NCBI RefSeq assembly: GCF_010015585.1
Contig: NW_022985073.1
Span: 490,923-554,922 of the forward strand
Length of the DNA stretch: 64,000 bases
Direction of reading: 5' to 3'
DNA from: Eremomyces bilateralis CBS 781.70
Lineage: Eukaryota; Ascomycota; Dothideomycetes; Eremomycetales; Eremomycetaceae
Part shown: piece after piece, positions 1 to 9,353 of the stretch
Layout: each line of letters starts with the position of its first letter
Numbering within the stretch: position 1 is the stretch's first letter
The notes under the pieces: model-generated
Database searches by the model: none
Seen by the model: the letters and a program-made list of their open reading frames with translations, nothing else
Told to the model about the DNA's origin: nothing
Translations under genes and position numbers: made by a program

Positions 1-1194
1 CAGGAGCAGATTCAAGAGCATGGAATCGAGGCACGGAATATATATAATTTCGACGAAAGTGGCTTCCGCCTTGGTGAAGGGAAGCGGCAAAAAGTGGTTA
101 GTTTCCGACCGGGGACAAAACGAGGCAGTCCTAGTACGGAGTCAGGCGAATCGGTTACGGATATCGAGTGTGTCGCTGCTGATGGTTTCGTTCTTCCGCC
201 ATACTTTATCTTAAAGGGCGAGAANNNNNNNNNNNNNNNNNNNNNNNNNNNNNNNNNNNNNNNNNNNNNNNNNNNNNNNNNNNNNNNNNNNNNNNNNNNN
301 NNNNNNNNNNNNNNNNNNNNNNNNNNNNNNNNNNNNNNNNNNNNNNNNNNNNNNNNNNNNNNNNNNNNNNNNNNNNNNNNNNNNNNNNNNNNNNNNNNNN
401 NNNNNNNNNNNNNNNNNNNNNNNNNNNNNNNNNNNNNNNNNNNNNNNNNNNNNNNNNNNNNNNNNNNNNGATGGGAAGCCGTTTCTTGCGTTAAAACACT
501 ACTTCCGGCAGACAAATACGCATATCTCACGGTGGGGATTCGACGCAGCGGACAAGGCCTCATTCCTTACGGAAATGCCCCAGATCCGCCAAAACGCCTT
601 CAAATCGCGTACGATTCGACACGCTTTTAAAGAGAGGGGCCTTTGGCCATGCGATCCTGAGCAGATTTTGCCAACCCTTCGGCAACAGGTTGACCAAGAG
701 GTAGAGGAGCTTCACATATTCAATGGCTCGCCTCCACCGTCAAGTATTACGGCAACACCGAGCGTATCTCTACCAAATACTATTCGTACGGTACGCCGGA
801 AACAACAGAAGATCATAAATACGCCTGAGGCCCTACTTTCTAGCCGGAAATACCAACGTCGCGTTCGCCAAGCTACAAACTCATTAATCAAGGCGTCGAA
901 GAGATCGAGGCTTATAAGGGGTCTGTTTCAGCCACACAGCGCCAGCAAACCAAAAAGAGTCGCCGCCAGGTTATAACAGGACTTAGCCAGACCGGTGCTT
1001 TGTACGTTAGTGAGGCGAAACGCCATATCGAGGCGCGTGGTCAGAAGGAGCGGGAGGTGGTAATTAGGAAGGCACAGCGGGACTGGCAGCGGGAAAATCA
1101 ACAGGAAAAACAGCAGGAACCATCTACTATACTCGATCAACCTACTAGTACGGAGGATCTCGGTTTTTATATCGATTTACCTCCCGAGTTCTAA
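1..1194 (+). mobile_element. Pogo/Fot1-type DNA transposon, 3' part of transposase, frameshifted
   Basis: This is the C-terminal half of a DDE transposase of the Tc1/mariner superfamily, pogo/Fot1 branch, an enzyme that cuts and pastes its own element. From base 1 the frame reads through NFDESGFRLGEG, the first catalytic Asp region, and KRGSPSTESGES to the N gap at 225-469. After the gap it resumes at 470 with RWGFDAADKASFL and IRHAFKERGLWPCDP, the usual end of the DDE domain in this family. The basic, glutamine-rich tail continues in a different frame: the 470-976 frame reads to about 890, and the natural continuation (EEIEAYKGSVSATQRQQTKK) is one frame over from about 898 to the stop at 1192-1194. 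So the copy carries at least one frameshift and is probably inactive. The 5' end lies outside the window. I could not find the right terminal repeat. A short hairpin lies at 1258-1276. Confidence 0.85.
225..469. other. Assembly gap inside the transposase
   Basis: This is a run of 245 N within the DDE domain, as expected where a repeated element blocks short-read assembly. Confidence 0.95.
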
Positions 1195-1481
1195 TATATA
1201 GAAGATGGTAGTCAAATTGAGGTTTTGGTGTGGGTTGAGCGTTTGGTGTGGGAGCACCCACAACCTCCGGTTGTGGCCTTGTGGGGCGGTCATGGGACAC
1301 GGATAGTTTGTTTCCTCTGCAGCAGGATCAAGCGGGGAGATTAACCTTTGGTCCTACACCGAAAAACTAGAAAGTTCAGCAATGATGCGACTCAATTCTC
1401 AACCCCATGCACTCCGCAGGAAGGAATCGTCTCCTATTGGTGGCCTCATGTTACGCTCCTCTCCGTGTTCAGCAGACTTAA

Positions 1482-1707
1482 TACGGAGGTCCATTTCAAA
1501 AGTTATTGCTCGCCAAGGAGGTTGTGTGATTATATAAGCAGTTTCGAGAGCCTATGCCACGGGCACCGGACTGCCTATCAACTGGGCATTTATTTTAGGT
1601 CTTATAGAGCCTAATTCGAGGCAAGGGCCCGCGCTATCGGCTTTCGAACGGCTTATAAATCAAGCCCCTTTCTTGGCGAGCAATAACTTTTGAAATGGAC
1701 CTCCGTA
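1482..1707. repeat. MITE with 34-bp perfect TIRs and TA target duplication
   Basis: The left arm at 1484-1517 begins CGGAGGTCCATTTCAAAAG and is repeated exactly, inverted, at 1672-1705. Each arm is flanked on its outer side by the dinucleotide TA (1482-1483 and 1706-1707), which is the target-site duplication of Tc1/mariner-type transposition. The 154-bp interior holds no transposase. The whole element is 226 bp with the TA pairs. The structure fits a non-autonomous miniature inverted-repeat element. It lies only about 290 bp from the transposase remnant, but I cannot show that the two share ends. Confidence 0.8.
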
Positions 1708-2468
1708 CTTATCGAGCATATCTTTAGAGTACTATATACCAGTACTGCAACACTGAATTGCGCATTGTGAATTTTATTCATATCGCCCTGCCGCTTCCTC
1801 CAGTGGGTGCCACTGTCACAACACAGAACGGGCGAGTAGCTTGATACGAATAGGTGAGTAGCAAGGGAGTAACTAGCGATGCTTGATTGATAACTAACTA
1901 GTTAAAGAATTAAAGATCCATGCTGCTCTGGATAAAAATCATCAGAGAGAATGAGACCGAGACTGATCCTTGAGGACGAGAGAACTCTGTGAAGGCAGCG
2001 ACCGTTTTTATAGAGGGATGCAGGTGTACCATGTGACTGCAGCTTCCAATCTAACCTATCGTAGCTACCTATAACTAACTATTCTTACAGAATGGTAAGT
2101 TAGTTATCTAGTTCCATAGATGTCGGAACGCCAAGACCGGATCTCTCTGCATTAATACAAGCACTTGCCGTCTGGTATCCAGTCGTTGCAAGACACCTCA
2201 TGCACTCCACGCAAAAGAACAGTTTATGTTGCTTCCATTGTTTTCATGGTAGAGATCGTTAAGCTTACTGTTTTTAATTAACGGCCTCTAAAGAGCACAT
2301 CTTTCTTTTCTTCCCTCAGTTAACGTTCGATTGTCAGTAAAGTGGCCGCTTTATTCTTGGGTCAATGACATCTGCAAGGCTGTTAACATATACAGGTGAG
2401 CGCTTAATATATGCTATTGAATCATCTTCTACGTACGCCTAGATTTATTGACTATATTCTATATGCAG
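1708..2468. other. Intergenic, no gene seen
   Basis: The stretch is A+T-rich, with many short stops in all frames. It contains a perfect 10-bp inverted repeat, ATAACTAACT at 2071-2080 against 2098-2107. The last 75 bases (about 2394-2468) look like an intron, GTGAGC to TATGCAG, so an additional upstream exon of the following gene is possible. Confidence 0.5.
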
Positions 2469-3908
2469 GGGAATCATGGAACTCAACACAGACTACCCTC
2501 AACATCTCATCGGTATAGAAATTCGATGGCTTGCTACTTACAGACCGCTTATAATACCCAGATTACAGCGCTTCCTTCCCAGAGTTACATGTGAGCGCTC
2601 CTGAACTATACCAGATTGTAGCGTGAGCTAATAAGAAGATTCTTGGATGAGAATTCCTTCACTGATGCAGTTGCGGACTGTGGCCCCGAATTACGCATTC
2701 CAATTCTCTTGTGTAGAGATATGTGTACTCGGTCGAATGGCTACTCGGGGTGTCACGGCATTTGGAATGATGCTGGCAGTCTCGAGGAGTATAGTAAGCC
2801 ATAAGTCGTTATAACCCTGAATTCGGTTAACTAACATATGGGCATCCATTTGGTTCCGGTGCTTAATAAAATGGATCGACGAAAGTTTTCACGAGAATCG
2901 GCAATATACTTGGACTGAGATGACATTGGTCGGACGGTGGACGCAGAAGCATACGTTTGCTCTATGCTTTGGCGCACCCAGAGACTTGCAATGTAATCTT
3001 GAATCTGCCCTCTCAAGAGACATTCGAGGGATCTGCTTCCAGGATCCATTTGCATTGCTTAGCCCCATTCTTAACGAAACTCTAATTCTGTATGACCGGT
3101 CTGTCTGGCGTGTTCGAGATCAGATCCGTTTAGTGGAAGCTGTTTGTATTGCCCATTTCAAATGACAATTTTCTAACTGACTCCCTCTTAGGATAGGGAG
3201 AAGGAATTGGTTGTTGAACCCGACTTCTCTGTGCTCCATGAGCTTGCAAGGCACGCCATCCACTCGTCCGAAACACTTTCCGTTACAACTCTATCATTAC
3301 AAACTTTAAGAACGCATCAACGCCATTACCGCAGGAATTCAACGGTAGTGAAGGGTACTACTCAGATACCGACAGTGGTAGCAGAGATGGACTTTCAATT
3401 ACAAATGTTAGAGAATCTGAAATTACGGTCAGACGCCAACGAGGCGAGGCTAAAGAATGAAATCACTTTGGTAGGGCTACATTAAACGTAAGATATACTG
3501 GATACTAATACATTCTAGGCGTACAATATGATAACCCAGCGAGATAGTAGAGTCATGCTGGAGATCGGAAATGCAGCTAAAAAGGATAGCGCAACTATGA
3601 AAACGATTGCGATCCTGACGATGGCATTTTTGCCAGCCACATTCACATCAGTAAGCCTTATCAGGGTGTCCATGATAACCCGCTCGGCTAAGATGACATA
3701 GACGGTATTCGGTATGACATTTTTCGATTACTCGCCCAGTAATGGAAACCAGTCGTGGACTGTATCGGGGAAGTTCTGGATATATTGGGTTACAGCAATT
3801 CCATTAACGATTCTGACTATACTGGTCTGGTTCGCTTCTCGACGCGATAACACTAGGAGGTTCTTATGTTCTTATATGACTGTTAACGACGTTGAAAAGG
3901 CTAAATAG
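2469..3908 (+). CDS. Fungal CorA-like membrane protein, six exons
   Basis: This is a member of the fungal CorA-like (Mg2+ transporter-like) family. Proposed exons are about 2469-2590, 2639-2793, 2840-3141, 3192-3470, 3519-3650 and 3702-3908. Family signatures in order are FLDENSF and CRDMCTRSNGYSGCH, then WTEMTL and RWTQKHTFALCFGAP, then a helical stalk with LHELARHAIHSSETL and FQLQMLENLKLRSDANE, then MITQRDSRVML, TM1 (about TIAILTMAFLPATFTS) and TM2 (FWIYWVTAIPLTILTILVW). The canonical CorA GMN motif after TM1 reads GMT here, so transport is not assured. Four of the five introns have proper GT-AG ends. The intron at 2794-2839 keeps the frame only if it ends in AT, so the gene may be mis-spliced or decaying. 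The N-terminal exon and its frame are uncertain. Confidence 0.7.
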
Positions 3909-4408
3909 GATGAGTAGCCTCATGGTTCAACATAGTCTGTGTTGTGATCAATTATCCAACTACACAAGATACTAATGATTCCATTGTCACTGTACGAAAA
4001 TGAAGGTGGTCAATGACAAGCAGTGTATTGCACAACGTTGTAGGTATATGTTAAATTCCCTGGTTTTGAACTTGGTTTTGGATTCTTAGCTCTTTCGTAT
4101 TGTACCATATGGATATTGCATAATAATTAATTTACCCGGGCCACCCAAAGTTCTTAACCATGATCAACCACCCAAGACCTTTTTCGGTCCTGTTAATGGG
4201 ATTTTAAGTAAATTCGGTATGTATGATGACGACTCATATCAAAGAGCCTATTTCAGAAGTATTAGTAGCAAACTATAAATACACAGGGATAATTTAGATC
4301 ACAAACTTACCATGCATATTGGAGATGTACTAGTTCGTCTGATGCACCTGAATGCGGAGGAACGTCTTATAGTTCAGTAGCATATAGGCCCTTAGAATGA
4401 ATTAACAG
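3909..4408. other. Intergenic, no gene seen
   Basis: This is an A+T-rich spacer between the CorA-like gene and the convergent small gene. I see no repeat or RNA signal in it. Confidence 0.5.
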
Positions 4409-4891
4409 TTATACGCGGACTCCTGTCTTCTTTTGCCACCGGCTCCCGTTTAGCATCCTTGAGAAAGCTGCCGGCCAAATCCGCCTATACTCGTTTCTGA
4501 ATATTCTATAGGCACTGCTGGAAGGCCATAACTCTCCATAACGTATAACAGCAAAATTGTCTGTCCGCCCTTCCAGAATATTCACCCGCTGCTCCCTTCT
4601 TGTTGAATAAATCTGAGCATCCCTTGCATCGATATCATCTCTCTGTATTATTTGATGTTGCTAAATGGGCTATCTTCATTGCTCCTCTCGCCATACCAGT
4701 ATCTATGAAATCCAGGTACTAAAGAGGACAATAAATTTTATACTTACAATGAAAGATGTAACAGTGGCATGGGGGATGTCATAGGGCTCCATGAGCTCGT
4801 TCTCACCGGATATCCCAAAGTAAATCTCGGTAGAATATATTACTCCAAAACTCGCAGTAAGTACATGTAGCAAGCCGTAGCCATGATTCAT
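4409..4891 (-). CDS. Small two-exon gene of unknown function
   Basis: I do not recognise the family. Exon 1 (4891-4748) encodes 48 residues starting MNHGYGLLHVLTASFG and ends at a GTAAGT donor. Joining it to a CATTTAG acceptor (intron 4747-4661) keeps the frame. Exon 2 (4660-4409) adds 83 residues that look coding, including STRREQRVNILEGR, NFAVIRYGELWPSSSAYRIF and RRIWPAAFSRM, for 131 residues in all. The second exon is basic, mixed in composition and free of stops for 250 bp in an A+T-rich neighbourhood, which argues for a real protein. The gene starts only 65 bp downstream of the T5orf172 gene on the same strand. The branch point in the intron is weak, so the junction is tentative. It could also be a remnant of a longer gene. 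Confidence 0.42.
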
Positions 4892-4955
4892 AAGCTAGAG
4901 TCAAGGAGCAGACAAAGAAAAGTGAAAAACGAAGTAGTAGAGGGAAAAACTTCAC

Positions 4956-7547
4956 TCAAGCCTGCAAAACACCCTTGACAACCAACGACACTTCACTCAC
5001 CGACATCTTCAGTCCGTCCAACCTTTCCCGAGCCCCATTTGCTCTCACGGTAGGAATTTCGTTACAAAGCCCATCGACGAACTTCAAGTCTGGTTTCTCC
5101 AAAGACCTTGGTGTTTGGACTTCTACGAGCGTCTCATCGGCGTCCCACTCATCCGCTCGCATCCCCGTTTTGCTTTCCGTTGCTGTGCTTTCATCTACAT
5201 CGCGAGACCTAATCTCTTCTCCCCGTGTCTGTCCGTCATATCCAAGAAGCTCATTCCGGGGCTCAGCTTGCTCGACCCCTTCAACAATCTGCTGACGCTG
5301 CGTGATAGGGGTAAGGGTCTCCTCTGTTTCTTGTTGCTCGTCAGTGCTTAGGGAGAGCAGCACCTCCGTCACTAGTGGCTCCGGAGAATTGGATACCGGC
5401 TCGACTCGGGGCCTGGGAGAGGCTGATATGACTGATGAGTACGAAGGATTTGGTTCAGAAGAAGGGTTTGAGAAGCTGAGAGGCGGGGAGTTGGCAGTGA
5501 TGCTGGTGTCCATACCAGTATGGGTATCTGTCTGAGGAAGGTTTTTACTGATTGCGGCTGAGGGTGAGTTTATGGCTGGAAGCGATGCTGGTGTCGATGA
5601 TGAAATCGACGAATTGACCTTCGGGTTGGATGAGGTATGGACAACAGTGCTGTTAGTGTCAGTGTTTTGGATGACATCTATTGCACTGATTTGCTTGGTT
5701 CCGGTGCTTGGACTTGGCTTTTTCTCTTGTGGGGGAAGTATATTTTGAGTGAATGTTATGTATTGAAGGAGCGGTGAGGGAGGTAGCGGTATTCGTTCGG
5801 GCAGTAGCTCTTTTTTGACTGATGTCCCCTCCGGAGCCAACAGTTCTCCTCGTACTGGTTCGTTCTTTGGTATCGGCTCCGTTTCAACCAGTGACTCCGT
5901 CTTAAACAGTGACTCCGCCTTGAACAGTGGTTCTGCCTTGAACGGGGCCCCAGTCTTCCACAATGGCTCAATTTTGACCGGTGGCTTGGCCGTGAACAGG
6001 AACTGCGTTCTAGGTAGTGATTCGGTTTTAAAGACTGGCTCAGCCTTGGCGGATTGCTCCCCCTTGAACAATGGATTTCTCTTGGGCTGTTTCTCTGCTT
6101 GGGGAAGGGAGAAATCCACCAGCGGGATTTGTTTAGGCCATGACTCGAGCTTGAGCAGCGATATCTCTTTGGGTGATGTCGGCAGCGTGATTCCTAGCGA
6201 TTCCACGGGCACTAACGCCTTCTTAGGGGGCCCCTGGCATCCAGCCTCCGGTCCATGGCTAATATCCACCACCTCCTCAGTCTTCAGTGCCTCCGCCCGG
6301 TCTACTATCTCCTCTACAATCGTCGTCTCTTTAACCAAAACCTCTTTATAATGCTCTAACAACTTTTTAGCAGTGACCATCTCCTTGTTTCTATCCGCCG
6401 TCTCTACAAACTCCCTCCACATGTTTTTCAACCGCCCGCCCAAATCATATGGCCTAGCTATTCTCATAAACTCTGCCCAATCACCCAGCACCTGCGCCGC
6501 TCGTTCTTTACTAACCTCGAACCACTCCTGATGACTCTTCCGACACCACGCGGCCTTACACATCCTCTCCCGGCGCCATTCCTTAAGCAGCTCGTGGTGT
6601 GTGAGGGTCTCGACTCGCTGGGCGTGCGGAACACGGTCTACGCGAAACAATAGGTTCGGTCTGTATCCGCACTTTGACCAATCTTCGAGACGGAGCGAGA
6701 CGGACCTTGCGGTCCAACCGATTTTTACGTGGCCCGGAGAAGAAGCTCGGTCGAAGATGTAGACCGAGCCAGTCTCGAAGTCCCGGTCTTCAAGGAGCTT
6801 GAGGACTCTCCAGGAGACGGAGTCGCTGGGAAGGGGATCTGATACGTGGGGGCGGAATTCAGATAGGGAGACCTGAGAGCTGAATGTGGCTTTGGTTAAG
6901 GTAGAGTTTGTGGAGAGGTTTGCTGTTGGAGGGCGGAGGTTGTAGCGCGGTTGGCTTCCAAAAGGTTGAAATGCGATATCAGTAATGGCTGAAGATCTCG
7001 GGGAACTATATTGGTAGGGTGTTAAGCTCGCGACAGGCGTGGAGGGTTTTGTATTGATACTAAAGGACGTTCTCGCTCTGGATTGGTAGTAAGATGGGCT
7101 AACAGTAGGGGTGTAGAGTGGTGTAGTGCGACTGGGAGTTGGAGTGACCGTGCCGTTGTAAGCATCTGGGATGTAGATGCTCTCCTCAAGTGCTGGGACA
7201 GAAGTTGTATATCTGGATTGGTTGGCGGTGTGTCTCTGTATCTCATCTTGCCATCGCTGGGCCAGTGGTATTAGAAGACCGATGTCCTCTATACGATCCC
7301 GATGTCGAGCACGACCTGATCTGCAGCAATTGCACAACACATATTCTTGAAGCAGATCGAGACTGACAGCCTCACTAGAGATTTCAATGATAGTTTTTCG
7401 AAGTGCGATGGCCTTGCTGTTGTCGCTTTTTTGGCAAGGCCATCGGCATCTTGCGCCCTTCTGGGTGAAAAATATGCATTGCTTTTGCCTTGAGGGATCC
7501 AGTTCGTGGAATGAGATGAAGAAGGATACACCCGGATTGTACGCCAT
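4956..7547 (-). CDS. T5orf172-domain (GIY-YIG-like) protein A with Cys-rich N-terminus
   Basis: This is a single-exon protein of 863 residues. I chose the ATG at 7547 (MAYNPGVSFF) because the longer frame upstream opens only with TTG. An N-terminal module has CIFFTQKGARCRWPC (Cys 24, 34, 38) and VLCNCCRSGRARH (Cys 72-75, His 82), which could bind zinc. After a Ser/Pro/Thr-rich linker comes a T5orf172 domain (about 255-345): GSVYIF, VKIGWT, RLEDW, VETLTHHEL and HQEWFEV. These match the GIY, YIG and Arg/Glu positions of the GIY-YIG nuclease superfamily. Residues about 490-560 are about eleven degenerate six-residue repeats of the type LFKTES or PLFKAE (18-nt units, 5889-6086). The rest is disordered and acidic. 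In fungi the domain defines the Mug113/DUF1766 group; nuclease activity here is unproven. It is paired with a second such gene at 12760. Confidence 0.8.
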   Translation of the reverse strand: MAYNPGVSFFISFHELDPSRQKQCIFFTQKGARCRWPCQKSDNSKAIALRKTIIEISSEAVSLDLLQEYVLCNCCRSGRARHRDRIEDIGLLIPLAQRWQDEIQRHTANQSRYTTSVPALEESIYIPDAYNGTVTPTPSRTTPLYTPTVSPSYYQSRARTSFSINTKPSTPVASLTPYQYSSPRSSAITDIAFQPFGSQPRYNLRPPTANLSTNSTLTKATFSSQVSLSEFRPHVSDPLPSDSVSWRVLKLLEDRDFETGSVYIFDRASSPGHVKIGWTARSVSLRLEDWSKCGYRPNLLFRVDRVPHAQRVETLTHHELLKEWRRERMCKAAWCRKSHQEWFEVSKERAAQVLGDWAEFMRIARPYDLGGRLKNMWREFVETADRNKEMVTAKKLLEHYKEVLVKETTIVEEIVDRAEALKTEEVVDISHGPEAGCQGPPKKALVPVESLGITLPTSPKEISLLKLESWPKQIPLVDFSLPQAEKQPKRNPLFKGEQSAKAEPVFKTESLPRTQFLFTAKPPVKIEPLWKTGAPFKAEPLFKAESLFKTESLVETEPIPKNEPVRGELLAPEGTSVKKELLPERIPLPPSPLLQYITFTQNILPPQEKKPSPSTGTKQISAIDVIQNTDTNSTVVHTSSNPKVNSSISSSTPASLPAINSPSAAISKNLPQTDTHTGMDTSITANSPPLSFSNPSSEPNPSYSSVISASPRPRVEPVSNSPEPLVTEVLLSLSTDEQQETEETLTPITQRQQIVEGVEQAEPRNELLGYDGQTRGEEIRSRDVDESTATESKTGMRADEWDADETLVEVQTPRSLEKPDLKFVDGLCNEIPTVRANGARERLDGLKMSVSEVSLVVKGVLQA
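5889..6086 (-). repeat. About eleven degenerate 18-bp repeats inside T5orf172 gene A
   Basis: Read on the plus strand, units such as CAGTGACTCCGTCTTAAA recur every 18 bases with rising divergence. They encode the Lys/Phe/Glu-rich six-residue repeats of the linker in protein A. Confidence 0.75.
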
Positions 7548-9353
7548 TGCCTGGTGTGCCAACTAGAGCTGCTGGCTTAGTTCATAGAGATGGTCGAGTT
7601 GTATGTAGTCCACAACATCTGGCCGCGTGGAGACAGAAGGATCTTTTCACTTCTTAAAAAGACAATAGATCCTAGATTAGCATCCTGTGTCGGTGACAAT
7701 AGATCAGAAGACATGAGAGGAGGCCCGGAGTAGCTGATGCTAGTAACTGGCGTGCTCCAGGCACTAGACAGGTAGACCTGAAACAATAGTCTGGTAAAGC
7801 TATCAGGTGCGTCAAGAATGTATGCAGGAGGTGCAGGACATCGACACTGAGAAATTGGGAGGTGTAGAGTATAGAGATAAGAAAACCACTCTGCTGCGAT
7901 TCCGTTGGTCCTGTACTAGGGTTTCGATATGAAATCGGATACCTTTCCCTCCCTTATTCATAAGTAGTACGAGCGATATTATTTTAAGCTGGACTCACTG
8001 ATAGTAGCAGCACTGAATGATAACCGTGGCGATCTATGTTTGTACATAGTAAGGCTTTAGCGCCAGGCGTTCCTGCCTTCAAAGTTGCGTACGCCGCACT
8101 GCAGGGGTCTCTCCGACTTAGGTCTTAGGGCATAGATTGCCCAAGTACAATAAGCACTTTGGGTCATGTGTACGGCAATATACTTTTTATAGGTCGCTTA
8201 GCAAAGGTAAAGAACGCTTGACATGTTCAATCACGTAGTCAAATGTGCTGGAGACTCACGAGAAGCTAATTGACTACGCGTAGATCTCCCGCAGCAAGGC
8301 CGTGTTCTACCGTATGGAGCATGATGAGTTAACCCACTAACCTCTAGGGGTTTAACCTCTCACTCAAGCATCTTAGCATTACATGGCTCAGTTGCCTTCG
8401 GCCCACTTACCCAGGCACTGCATGCAGCGACTTTTCCACTGTTCATTATTCGTAACTGATCTCGCCTCATCAGATTTATTGATTGGCTCTTTCACGGTCG
8501 TGCTTTTCGTGCTTTGAGGCATTGAGGGATTGTTGCCTTATGGTCTGATATGGATGCCTCACGATACGATTCAGAGAGAGAGAGATTCTTACGATTCAGA
8601 TTCGGAGGATTGGATGTACAATATGTGTTATAATAGGGGTTATCACGTGGTGATTCACAGTCCCGCTTCCTGTATATTATATCTCTCCCTCTGTTCCTCT
8701 TTCCTGTTTTCCTTCTTCATCTTTCGTTCGTCCGGTACTAGATATTTGTCTGTGAGATCCATCCCAGATCTTGAAGTGGCTTGTTGACATTGACGATTCA
8801 GCTTCCATTACAGCACTGAGTGGTATTATACTTGGTAGCTGGACTGAGAATTTCTAGCAGCCTGGAGGGAGGAAGCCAGTTTCGCAGCCGAGTGCCGACT
8901 GTGTGCTCCAGAAGAAATGTTTACAGTCGTTGAGCAACGTGGGCAAACACAAGGTAAAGGAGCAACAAAGTCGAGGAAATATTTGTGCAGTAAGGGCGAT
9001 AACAGGGGAGGAGTAGTTAGAGAGGATATTCCACTGCATTTATAAATATGAGAAGTCCTAGAGCGTGGGTTGATTGAGTTTGAGTTGCCAATTGAAGTCA
9101 TTCCGCCTTGCAAAGATGGGGTTACCAGAGTCTACTACGAAGTATGAGCCACTCATACAGTGACATGTAACACAACTACACATGTGTAGCAGAAAGAAAT
9201 CGATTGGTGAACCCAACTTAGACGTTGGCAAGTGGTCGAAGATTTGCTATTAAACCTAAACTGACCTTAAACCCAGAAAACTGCTCCGCAATCTGCACTC
9301 TCTTACTGCTTATCATACACTTCCTTTTACCTAAGACTCGTGACAGCGACAGC
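7548..9353. other. Intergenic between accessory genes
   Basis: This stretch of 1.8 kb upstream of T5orf172 protein A has only short frames without recognisable domains. A frame at 8550-8787 has an acidic start and a hydrophobic end but no clear splice sites. I could not support a gene here. Confidence 0.5.

Noticed and set aside
1840-2110. Possible solo LTR of a retroelement
   Set aside because: The stretch has a leader-like look and an inverted repeat, but I found no TG..CA ends, target duplication or second copy in the window.
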